A stretch of 5,374 nt of DNA from MGIIb-O3 sp046710875 (lineage in GTDB: Archaea; Thermoplasmatota; Poseidoniia; Poseidoniales; Thalassarchaeaceae), in assembly GCA_046710875.1 (NCBI GenBank), contig JBKEHQ010000084.1, positions 1 through 5,374 of the forward strand, read 5' to 3'. Every line of letters begins with the position of its first letter. Position 1 is the stretch's first letter. The translations under genes and the position numbers were made by a program. Below the pieces are notes generated by a model, which had not been told where the DNA came from, ran no database searches, and was given only the letters and a program-made list of their open reading frames with translations. Shown here piece by piece: positions 1-5,374 of this stretch.

Positions 1-75
1 TACACCTATCTCTCTTGCATAACTACAGGATTATACATAGTTCAATTAGATATTGACAAACCATATGGCAATTAG
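1..75 (+). CDS. C-terminal end of a beta-propeller (LVIVD-like) protein, cut by the window edge
   Basis: Frame 1 is open from the first base to a TAG at 73-75 and gives 24 residues. The segment reads TYLSCITTGLYIVQLDID, followed by KPYGN and the stop. It matches the end of the neighbouring propeller protein (residues 614-632 there, FVYVSEMVSGIYVIQFDED) position by position. The shared pattern is Tyr-x-Ser, then Gly-hydrophobic-Tyr, then Gln-hydrophobic-Asp. This pattern is a closing propeller strand of the LVIVD kind. I infer that the gene upstream is a paralogue of the gene at 122-2074, in the same orientation and 46 bases before it. Only the tail is visible, so the signal peptide and full domain content are unknown. 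The match is short but spans about 20 residues without a gap and lies at the same place relative to the stop. Confidence 0.68.
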   Translation, partial: YTYLSCITTGLYIVQLDIDKPYGN

Positions 76-109
76 ATTTAACATCGGTTGGCTTTCGTCG
101 AGACTTAAT

Positions 110-114
110 AGGGG
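110..114 (+). promoter_or_regulatory. Possible ribosome binding site (AGGGG) for the propeller lipoprotein
   Basis: AGGGG lies 7 bases before the ATG at 122 and is a partial match to the archaeal/bacterial anti-Shine-Dalgarno complement AGGAGGTGA. It supports 122 over the in-frame upstream starts TTG 53 and ATG 65, which fall inside the end of the preceding gene. The match is short and could be chance. Confidence 0.35.
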
Positions 115-121
115 CCCATTC

Positions 122-2074
122 ATGAGCATAGCAAATAAATTACCTTTAGCAATAATGATTTCATTAATGGTCATGGCCCCTCTTTCTGGATGCCTATCAT
201 TTTCAAATGATGATAATGAAGATACTGATATGAGTAGTTCTTGGATTGATCCGGTTATTGAGATAGAGAATGAAAATCATTCCCATAATGACTTATTAGC
301 ACATCGTTTATCCACACCCAATGTGAAATTGATTGATTATCATAATTTGAATTGTGATGGCAATGTAAGTCCACCTCCAGAGTTAGACAATGTTGCTGGA
401 CGGCCATGTGATGATGATTTCAAAAACACTGGACCAACTCCCGGAGATAATTCTGAAATAGCAATTGAAGGTAATTTTGAAGAAGATTGTGTAAAGTACC
501 CAGATAATTCAGGTGGGTGTTATGCATATGTTTCTAGCTATAACCAATTAGAGATATTAGATATCAGTAACCCCAATGACATCGTATTAATGTCCACATA
601 TTATGCAGAAATCGCAAGAATGATTGATATTAAAGTTACAAAAGATAATAACTGGGTTTTAGTAAACCACGAGTTAACCAACAGTGACTTAGATCCAATA
701 CCAAATGATGATGATGCAAACAGTGGAGCAAATAGACTTGATGTACTATATGTGGGAGATAAAACAAGTCCCATTAAAGTCGCTGAATGGAATAATCCGC
801 CAGCAGGATTTCACAATCAAGATTTAGCCGTATATTGTAACTGGGAAGGTGCAGTAGATCCAACAGAAGAATGTAGTTTATTTTTATTCGGTGCTGATCC
901 ATATCCAGAAATGATTGAGGGGGGAAGCGGTACTTTTTACAAAGGAACACAAGTTTTCTATGTCCCAAGAGGAATTGAATCATGGCTTCCAAATCAAAAT
1001 GAAGAACAATCCAATTCTAGTCGTGAGATTATTCGATGGGGGGGCTATACTCCAGAACCTTACACCACATGCGGAGGATCAATCTTCAATCACGATCATG
1101 TTTACTTCGTTCATCCCATAACAAATCAGAGATTACTTGCAGCATCTTATTGGGGAGCAGGCTTGAGACTTGTGGATGTTTCAGAACCACCAGTAATAGC
1201 CGATCCAGAAGGAATAACATGGCCTCCTGAAGTAGGAAGATGGATGGGCTGTGCCTCTGCAGATGAAGGATGGTACGGACCAGAGGGTGGCGGTCATGCT
1301 AACATGTCGCCTGAAGAATGGCTTGATTCAAATCAAGGAAACGACAACATACACTATGCAGTTCCAAATGATTACTTAATTTGTTCCGGCATAAGTACAT
1401 TCGATTTAGTAGAAGAATGGCCAGCACATTGCGGTACTGGATTTGAAGATCCATTGTATGGAGAAAATTGGAGGCACTACACATACATTGCACCAGAATA
1501 TGGTTCCAATGAAAATCATACAGGATACATTTGGACAATCGATACAACTGACCCGACTCAGCCATTCTTAGTGTCAAAATGGAGACTCCCAGGTGAAGGG
1601 ATGAAGGCGAACGGAAGTCACCCTCAACATTATATTCCTGATGGATATATCTTCAGCCCACATAATGGAGATACTGGGCCATCTGGGCACGTTTACTATA
1701 CTCACTATCATGCTGGAGCATGGATGACTGACCATGGAGAAATATGGGACGACATAGTATGGGAAAATGGAGTACCTGAACCTGGCAGAGGATTTCAGGC
1801 GATTGAAGAATTAGCAGAGACTCGTACCGTAGGCTACTATTTACCCGCAGGACCACCGTGGATAGATAATGCGACAGAAGTATTAGGATATGATATGGCA
1901 GATTGTTGGGCATCTTGTATGATACCATTTGATTGGGGATTACAATATGATCCAAGAGGATTCGTATATGTTTCTGAGATGGTTTCTGGTATTTATGTAA
2001 TTCAGTTTGATGAAGATTATGATCCAAGGTACGATTATCCACCACTTTGGCTTGATTTAATGGATGAAGAGTGA
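122..2074 (+). CDS. Exported lipoprotein with LVIVD-like beta-propeller repeats
   Basis: The product is 650 residues from ATG 122. Residues 1-24 form a lipoprotein signal: a short basic start, a hydrophobic core and the lipobox LSGC with Cys24 as the lipid site. An acidic Asp/Glu/Ser linker follows. Propeller-type strands recur through the rest: YAYVSSYNQLEILDISNP near 134-151, GAGLRLVDVSEPP near 345-357, GYIWTIDTTDPTQPFLVSKW near 468-487, and GIYVIQFD near 623-630. This is the 'hydrophobic-x-hydrophobic-D-x-S/T-x-P' pattern of LVIVD repeats, which form extracellular propellers of mostly unknown function. Histidine-rich turns occur at HNQD (231), NHDH (324-326), SPHN (514) and HYHAG (528-530) and might bind a metal. 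There are 12 cysteines besides Cys24, an even number that would suit disulfides outside the cell. The start at 122 places the signal peptide at the N-terminus; ATG 65 or TTG 53 would add 19 or 23 residues and overlap the upstream gene. Related proteins include selenium-binding/methanethiol oxidase-type propellers, but I cannot assign an enzyme activity. Family call is fairly secure, function is not. Confidence 0.8.
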   Translation: MSIANKLPLAIMISLMVMAPLSGCLSFSNDDNEDTDMSSSWIDPVIEIENENHSHNDLLAHRLSTPNVKLIDYHNLNCDGNVSPPPELDNVAGRPCDDDFKNTGPTPGDNSEIAIEGNFEEDCVKYPDNSGGCYAYVSSYNQLEILDISNPNDIVLMSTYYAEIARMIDIKVTKDNNWVLVNHELTNSDLDPIPNDDDANSGANRLDVLYVGDKTSPIKVAEWNNPPAGFHNQDLAVYCNWEGAVDPTEECSLFLFGADPYPEMIEGGSGTFYKGTQVFYVPRGIESWLPNQNEEQSNSSREIIRWGGYTPEPYTTCGGSIFNHDHVYFVHPITNQRLLAASYWGAGLRLVDVSEPPVIADPEGITWPPEVGRWMGCASADEGWYGPEGGGHANMSPEEWLDSNQGNDNIHYAVPNDYLICSGISTFDLVEEWPAHCGTGFEDPLYGENWRHYTYIAPEYGSNENHTGYIWTIDTTDPTQPFLVSKWRLPGEGMKANGSHPQHYIPDGYIFSPHNGDTGPSGHVYYTHYHAGAWMTDHGEIWDDIVWENGVPEPGRGFQAIEELAETRTVGYYLPAGPPWIDNATEVLGYDMADCWASCMIPFDWGLQYDPRGFVYVSEMVSGIYVIQFDEDYDPRYDYPPLWLDLMDEE

Positions 2075-2079
2075 ATAGA

Positions 2080-2625
2080 ATGACTTGCGTTAAGGCGCTT
2101 TCTGCCATTATTGTAATTATTATGTTGATGCCGACTGCTGTAGGGCATGGGGCAAATTCATACTCATTTATTATGAGAAATCAGAGTTTACAACCTTCCG
2201 AAGCCCAAGTATTAGATAATAGTACAATAATATTCTATAATGCTGCAGAAAATAATAGAACCATACTAATCGACAGCAATAGAGATGGGGAGAACGATAT
2301 CAGTTGTGAAGTAGGACCATCAAATACATCTTCAATTAGTGATGAATGCAGTATTTGGTTAGAACCCGGTAAGTGGGAATCAGGAGAGTATGAAGTTAAA
2401 ATAATGTCTAATGGATCATTATGGAATACACTTAGTTTAGTAATATCATTAGATAATCATACCGAGGCATCTAGTCTTGACTTAGCCGCGCCATCTGACT
2501 ATTCATTTAATAACGAACAGACTGATGAAGAAAATAGTGAAGAATCTGGAATAGCAAACATATATCAGATAGGCCTATTGGTTCTTATTACCGCTGGATT
2601 GTTTGTAAGCAGGAAGAAAAGTTGA
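2080..2625 (+). CDS. Small exported protein with C-terminal membrane anchor, possibly cupredoxin-like
   Basis: The product is 181 residues from ATG 2080. Residues 1-22 are a Sec signal peptide, with predicted cleavage after Ala-Val-Gly, which would leave His23-Gly as the mature N-terminus. Residues 158-177 are a hydrophobic segment (IANIYQIGLLVLITAGLFV) followed by the basic tail SRKKS, so the protein should be anchored in the membrane with its bulk outside. The ectodomain is beta-rich by eye. It carries two cysteines (76 and 90), a calcium-loop-like stretch DSNRDGEND (65-73) and six N-X-S/T sequons. Its strand pattern, with a 'WLEPGKWESGEYEVKI' stretch near 93-108, recalls a cupredoxin fold, but the type-1 copper ligands (paired His, Cys-x-His, Met) are absent. 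ATG 2080 is preceded by GAGTGA (2069-2074), a ribosome-site-like match. GTG 2071 would overlap the previous stop and add three residues. It lies between a propeller gene and two SCO1 genes, so a copper-linked role is possible but unproven. I do not recognise a precise family. Confidence 0.82.
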   Translation: MTCVKALSAIIVIIMLMPTAVGHGANSYSFIMRNQSLQPSEAQVLDNSTIIFYNAAENNRTILIDSNRDGENDISCEVGPSNTSSISDECSIWLEPGKWESGEYEVKIMSNGSLWNTLSLVISLDNHTEASSLDLAAPSDYSFNNEQTDEENSEESGIANIYQIGLLVLITAGLFVSRKKS

Positions 2626-2630
2626 TTGAT

Positions 2631-3359
2631 ATGAAAAATAAATTCCTCATAATTATATTATCGATTCTCTTAGTCTCACCAGGATGTCTTAGTTCCGAAG
2701 ATACAGATATATTTTATGGAGATGACATTAATCCCCCAATACCTGCTGAAGATTTCATATTAATGGATGGAGACGGAGAGTATTATCAGCTTTCTCAATT
2801 AGAAGGAAAAGTTATTGTTATCGCATTTTTATTTACTAGATGTCCAGATGTTTGTCCAATAGTTAGTGCAAATCTAGATTTTATTTCAGAGCAACTTGGA
2901 GACATATATGAAGAGGAAGTAGTAATTCTGACAATAACTGTTGATCCCTGGACTGACAATACATCAGTCATGAACGACTATGCCGGTGCAAGAAATCTAG
3001 GATGGCCACATTTGACTGGGACTGTTGAAGATTTAGAACCAGTGTGGAAGAATTTTGATGTCGGATTACAAACTTATGACTCAGATATTGATGGAGACGG
3101 AGTTGCAGATGGTTTTGATGTGTGTGCTGAAACTCCTGAAGGGGAAGAAGTAGATGGAGATGGATGCGGAATTGATACTCAACAAACTGAAGAGGGTGAC
3201 GTGCAAGTAAATCACCATCCATTGTTATCTTATTGGGTAGATCATACGACAGGAACGATAATTGTTGATAAAAATATGAACCAAAGAGTATGGTGGGAAG
3301 ACACACTATGGAATCCTGATTTAGTCATGGAAGACATCCTGCTTTTAGTAGAAGAATAG
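2631..3359 (+). CDS. SCO1/SenC family copper-chaperone lipoprotein with inserted calcium-loop motif
   Basis: The product is 242 residues from ATG 2631. Residues 1-19 are a lipoprotein signal ending in the lipobox SPGC (Cys19), so the protein is tethered outside the membrane. A thioredoxin-fold SCO1/SenC domain follows from about residue 38. It has the 'LEGKVIVIAFLFTRCPDVCP' core with the CxxxC pair Cys71 and Cys75, the TITVDP strand near 101-106, and the distal copper-ligand histidine His205 in SYWVDHTTGTIIVD. In the family these three residues bind copper and act in delivery to, or thiol reduction of, the CuA site of cytochrome oxidase. The usual DPxRDT is DPWTDNT here, so the arginine is missing. 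Residues 150-179 are a thrombospondin type-3-like insert between the core and the His loop. The gene starts 5 bases after the previous stop; TTG 2622 is an overlapping alternative start adding three residues, and GTTGAT (2621-2626) is a weak ribosome site for the ATG. A paralogue follows 10 bases downstream. Family assignment is secure; the specific client is unknown. Confidence 0.93.
   Translation: MKNKFLIIILSILLVSPGCLSSEDTDIFYGDDINPPIPAEDFILMDGDGEYYQLSQLEGKVIVIAFLFTRCPDVCPIVSANLDFISEQLGDIYEEEVVILTITVDPWTDNTSVMNDYAGARNLGWPHLTGTVEDLEPVWKNFDVGLQTYDSDIDGDGVADGFDVCAETPEGEEVDGDGCGIDTQQTEEGDVQVNHHPLLSYWVDHTTGTIIVDKNMNQRVWWEDTLWNPDLVMEDILLLVEE
3078..3167 (+). other. Thrombospondin type-3-like calcium-binding motif inside the first SCO1 domain
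   Basis: This segment encodes residues 150-179 of the first SCO1 protein. It reads DSDIDGDGVADGFDVC, then a TPEGEEVDGDGCG-like end with cysteines at 165 and 179. It follows the D-x-D-G-D-G-V-x-D-x-x-D-x-C...TP-x-G-x-x-V-D-x-x-G-C pattern of thrombospondin type-3 repeats, in which the aspartates bind calcium and the cysteines pair. Such repeats normally form linkers or stalks. Here a single copy sits within an enzyme-like fold, just before the copper-ligand histidine loop. Confidence 0.85.
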
Positions 3360-3363
3360 GTGA
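3358..3363 (+). promoter_or_regulatory. Ribosome binding site AGGTGA that decides a TTG start
   Basis: AGGTGA overlaps the stop codon of the first SCO1 gene and lies 6 bases before TTG 3370. It is a good match to the 3' end of 16S rRNA (complement AGGAGGTGA). No in-frame ATG exists near the signal peptide of the second SCO1 gene, so this site is the main evidence that translation begins at TTG. It is the clearest ribosome site in the window and suggests the gene can be translated independently of the preceding stop. Confidence 0.75.
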
Positions 3364-3369
3364 CTTTAA

Positions 3370-4491
3370 TTGAACAAAAAGCCTATTTTTTCAATATTTA
3401 TAATAATTATCTTAATTTCCTCGGGATGCGTTGGTGGTAACGAAAATTCAAAAATATTAGGAATAGAGTACAAGGACCCGCCCCCGGCACCTGACTTTAC
3501 CCTCACGAATCAATTTGGAGATTTAGTTACATTTTCTGATTATGAAGGTAAAGTAATAGTCGTTGCATTCATTTATACAACATGCCCTGATGTTTGCTTA
3601 ATTATTTCTGCAAATTTAGACTATATTCATAATAATTTAGGAGAATATTCCGAAGATGTAGCGATATTATCAATTACAATTGATCCAGCAAGAGACACCG
3701 TCTCCCATATTTCTGAATGGACTAAAAGAATGGGATATGAATGGGATCATTTGACACATGAAACTAGTTCGGTAATAGAAGATGTATGGAATACTTGGAA
3801 TGTAGTTGTTGATAATGACCATATTACCAATAGTTTAGCACCTGAATCGAACCTGTTAAGATTTGCCGTATTGAATCCAGATAATTCATCATTTAAATCG
3901 GATAGTAAATGTTGGAATTTACAGGATTCTAGTTGCTATTTAGACTTAGATGATTTTGCAAATTATTCATTTAATCAAAATATAGATGGATTTTATAATA
4001 TTTCGGAAGGATCAATTGGAGAATGGAAAAGTAATGACAATTGGTCTTGGGAATTACATAATTGGGATTTATTAAATGATAGTTGGATTAAGATCCAAAA
4101 TAATATTTTTGATACAAAATCCATACCAAAGGGCACTCACTTAGCATGGGTTGCAAGTAATGCGAACATCAGCAATCTTCCTCCCGGAATTGATTGTAAT
4201 GGCAATGGTTGGATAATGGGATCTGGAACTAGTGCGCATTGCATGTGTGATGAGGGTTATGAAAGGCCTAATGATAATTGGAGTAGTTGTGTAAGTAAAA
4301 ATGACCTAAATAATGAAAATATATCTGAAATAGTAGATCCCCATGCAGAGACTCTTGGAGAATATGAGATTGGCCATTCAACGAGCACATACATAATAGA
4401 TAAAAATATGAATAAAAGAGTTTCTTATTCAGGAATAAATTGGGATGTAGAAAACTTCTTGATGGACGTAATAACTTTAAGTAATGAATAA
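3370..4491 (+). CDS. SCO1/SenC family lipoprotein with large N-glycosylation-rich insertion
   Basis: The product is 373 residues, against about 190-240 for a typical SCO1 protein. Residues 1-20 are a lipoprotein signal ending in SSGC (Cys20). The SCO1 core runs from about 38 to 147: EGKVIVVAFIYTTCPDVC with the CxxxC pair Cys72/Cys76, and SITIDPARDT near 101-110, which keeps the family's DPxRDT. The fold resumes at about 331, with His336 in EIGHSTSTYIIDKNMNKRV as the third copper ligand. The proline normally after the second cysteine is Leu77. The core is clearly paralogous to the gene just upstream: SANLD, the CPDVC loop and DKNMN are shared. Residues 148-330 are an insertion with no counterpart in that paralogue (see separate entry). 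The likely role is copper delivery to, or thiol reduction of, an extracytoplasmic copper protein. Translation starts at TTG 3370 behind AGGTGA, 10 bases after the previous stop. A T-rich terminator-like stretch follows. Family call secure; whether it still binds copper is inferred from the retained ligands. Confidence 0.92.
   Translation: MNKKPIFSIFIIIILISSGCVGGNENSKILGIEYKDPPPAPDFTLTNQFGDLVTFSDYEGKVIVVAFIYTTCPDVCLIISANLDYIHNNLGEYSEDVAILSITIDPARDTVSHISEWTKRMGYEWDHLTHETSSVIEDVWNTWNVVVDNDHITNSLAPESNLLRFAVLNPDNSSFKSDSKCWNLQDSSCYLDLDDFANYSFNQNIDGFYNISEGSIGEWKSNDNWSWELHNWDLLNDSWIKIQNNIFDTKSIPKGTHLAWVASNANISNLPPGIDCNGNGWIMGSGTSAHCMCDEGYERPNDNWSSCVSKNDLNNENISEIVDPHAETLGEYEIGHSTSTYIIDKNMNKRVSYSGINWDVENFLMDVITLSNE
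3811..4359 (+). other. About 180-residue insertion in the second SCO1 domain, with eight sequons and an EGF-like end
   Basis: This segment encodes residues 148-330. It is rich in Asn, Ser, Asp and Trp and contains eight N-X-S/T sequons, at 172, 198, 210, 224, 236, 266, 303 and 317; the rest of the protein has none. Residues 276-307 carry four cysteines spaced C-x14-C-x-C-x13-C around CMCDEGYERP, which resembles the C-terminal half of an EGF-like module. A second cysteine pair lies at 181 and 189. I do not recognise the part between 190 and 270. The boundaries are set by where similarity to the paralogue stops and resumes, so they are good to about ten residues. Confidence 0.7.
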
Positions 4492-4507
4492 AAAATTTAA
4501 AAATGAC

Positions 4508-4522
4508 TTTTTGTAAGTTTTT
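4508..4522 (+). terminator. Probable archaeal oligo-T transcription terminator
   Basis: Two runs of five T (4508-4512 and 4518-4522) lie 17-31 bases after the stop of the second SCO1 gene, in the only gap longer than 50 bases in the window. Archaeal RNA polymerase terminates at such T runs without needing a hairpin, and none is visible here. The remaining intergenic bases to 4573 are AT-rich; I see no convincing TATA box or Shine-Dalgarno site for the next gene. Confidence 0.5.
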
Positions 4523-4573
4523 CTAATTAATTCTAAATTCCAGTTAAGTACCTTTGCAGCCTCCAAACTATTT

Positions 4574-5374
4574 ATGGAAAGTAAGTTAGTCAGCATATCT
4601 TTTGTTATTTCGACCTTGATGATCATGAGTGTTTTCTCAGGGTGTTTAAGTTCTAATGAAGCAGATATAAGCGAAGTAAATAATGCCCCCACCATAAATG
4701 GAGATATGGGGGGAGACATATTTCTATCAGATGCTGGTTTGATATTCTTTACAGTATTTGATGAGGACATAAATACTTTAAAGATTGATATAACTATTAA
4801 TGACAATCTAACTGATAATTTATTGAAAAATTCAGAATTGCTTGGTTGGAGTATTGTTATTAGTGTAAGTGACTTAAATATTGGAAATCATAAACTAAAA
4901 ATTACTGCAACCGATGGCATTGGGCAGCAAACAATTTGGATGTCAATAATCAGTATTATAGATGATCCAGTTGAAGAAAATAGAGATGAGGATGATACAG
5001 GTAATGATAGTAATAATACATTTCTTGGATGCTTAGATTCAACAGCATTAAATTACAATTTAGAAGCAAATGAAGATGATGGTTCTTGTACTTACTCTGC
5101 AAATCAAACACTAAAGATCCTTGCCTTACATGGCGGCGGAGGAAGTGCTGCTTCATTGCAGTCTAACAATGGGATACAAGACCTTATCGAAGCATTACCG
5201 GAGTACGATTTCTATTTCCCTCAGACTCCAGAATCTGACGGAGTTTGGATAAGGGATGCCCCCGGAGGAAAAGAAGAAGGGACTACGGATCCTGATTGGA
5301 CAAATCAATCAATATCATATTTGGATTCATATATTCTGGAAAATGGACCATTTAATGCCATCCTTGGATACTCA
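4574..5374 (+). CDS. Exported lipoprotein with Ig-like region, DDGSC module and FSH1-like serine hydrolase domain, 3' end outside window
   Basis: An open frame runs from ATG 4574 to the window edge (267 codons, no stop). Residues 1-24 are a lipoprotein signal ending in FSGC (Cys24). Residues about 37-130 look like an Ig/cadherin-type beta domain: NNAPTINGD opening, VFDEDINTLKIDI, and an IGNHKLKITATDGIG strand pair. An acidic Asp/Asn/Glu linker follows. Residues 150-174 are a GCLDSTALNYNLEANEDDGSC module, a short two-cysteine unit recurrent in secreted proteins of marine microbes. From 179 an alpha/beta hydrolase begins. ILALHGGGGSA supplies the oxyanion-hole loop, and WIRDAPGG and NGPFNAILGYS match the serine hydrolase FSH1 family, whose nucleophile motif is G-[FY]-S-x-G. 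The final residue in the window, Ser267, would be that nucleophile. The Asp and His of the triad lie beyond the edge. The likely role is hydrolysis of an ester or related bond at the cell surface; the substrate is unknown. A terminator-like gap separates it from the SCO1 genes, so it is probably a separate unit. No good ribosome site precedes the start, so translation may be leaderless. Confidence 0.87.
   Translation, partial: MESKLVSISFVISTLMIMSVFSGCLSSNEADISEVNNAPTINGDMGGDIFLSDAGLIFFTVFDEDINTLKIDITINDNLTDNLLKNSELLGWSIVISVSDLNIGNHKLKITATDGIGQQTIWMSIISIIDDPVEENRDEDDTGNDSNNTFLGCLDSTALNYNLEANEDDGSCTYSANQTLKILALHGGGGSAASLQSNNGIQDLIEALPEYDFYFPQTPESDGVWIRDAPGGKEEGTTDPDWTNQSISYLDSYILENGPFNAILGYS

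Noticed and set aside
31..39. TTATACATA as a TATA box for the propeller gene
   Set aside because: It lies inside the coding end of the upstream gene (codons for LYI), where the protein matches a conserved strand, and the two genes are probably cotranscribed. A promoter here is not excluded but is not supported.
53..121. N-terminal extension of the propeller lipoprotein from TTG 53 or ATG 65
   Set aside because: These starts overlap the end of the upstream gene and place a long extension before the signal peptide. ATG 122 gives a compact lipoprotein signal with a ribosome-like site 7 bases before it.
1653..2108. 151-residue open frame on the - strand within the propeller gene
   Set aside because: It lies opposite a well-supported coding region and its His/Leu/Gln-rich product is typical of reversed coding sequence.
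2080..2625. Classical blue copper (type-1) protein
   Set aside because: The strand pattern is cupredoxin-like, but no paired His and Cys-x-His-x-Met ligands are present, so a type-1 site cannot be supported.
2766..3102. Exact 13-base repeat GATGGAGACGGAG at 2766-2778 and 3090-3102
   Set aside because: Both copies encode Asp-Gly-Asp-Gly in the same frame, once in the SCO1 core and once in the calcium loop. Shared codon use explains the match better than a DNA-level repeat.
4477..4806. 109-residue open frame on the - strand spanning the gap after the second SCO1 gene
   Set aside because: It overlaps the lipoprotein signal and Ig-like region of the + strand gene at 4574, which has a clear lipobox and recognisable domains. 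The - frame product shows no domain, signal or ribosome site.

Overview
The window reads as an AT-rich archaeal segment, most likely from an uncultivated marine euryarchaeon of the Marine Group II/III type (Ca. Poseidoniia). The assignment is inferred from style and not from a marker gene. The supporting traits are consecutive short lipobox signal peptides (LSGC, SPGC, SSGC, FSGC), many N-X-S/T sequons, thrombospondin type-3-like and 'GC-D-A-NY-DDGSC' modules on exported proteins, oligo-T termination, and a GGTGA-type ribosome site in front of a TTG start. A marine bacterium is not strictly excluded. No RNA gene, mobile element, CRISPR array or integrase is visible.

Every gene lies on the + strand and every gene whose N-terminus is visible encodes an exported protein. 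Bases 1-75 are the last 24 codons of a gene cut by the window edge. Its tail resembles the C-terminus of the next gene, so two related beta-propeller proteins sit side by side. Bases 122-2074 encode a large lipoprotein built of LVIVD-like beta-propeller repeats. Bases 2080-2625 encode a small protein with a signal peptide, a C-terminal membrane anchor and a possible mature N-terminal histidine. Bases 2631-3359 and 3370-4491 encode two tandem SCO1/SenC-type thioredoxin-fold lipoproteins. Both keep the CxxxC pair and the distal histidine that bind copper in this family. Bases 4492-4573 are the only real gap and hold two oligo-T runs. From 4574 to the window end runs the 5' part of a different lipoprotein: an Ig-like region, a DDGSC module and an FSH1-like alpha/beta hydrolase domain cut exactly at the nucleophile Gly-Tyr-Ser.

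The genes from 1 to 4491 are separated by 5 to 46 bases and probably form one transcription unit. SCO1 proteins deliver copper to, or reduce thiols of, the CuA site of cytochrome oxidase and related copper proteins. The unit may therefore be a cell-surface copper or redox module, with the propeller proteins and the small anchored protein as possible clients. That link is inference from gene order. The most unusual feature is that the two SCO1 paralogues carry unrelated insertions at the same place in the fold: a thrombospondin type-3-like calcium loop in one, and about 180 residues with eight sequons and an EGF-like cysteine cluster in the other.
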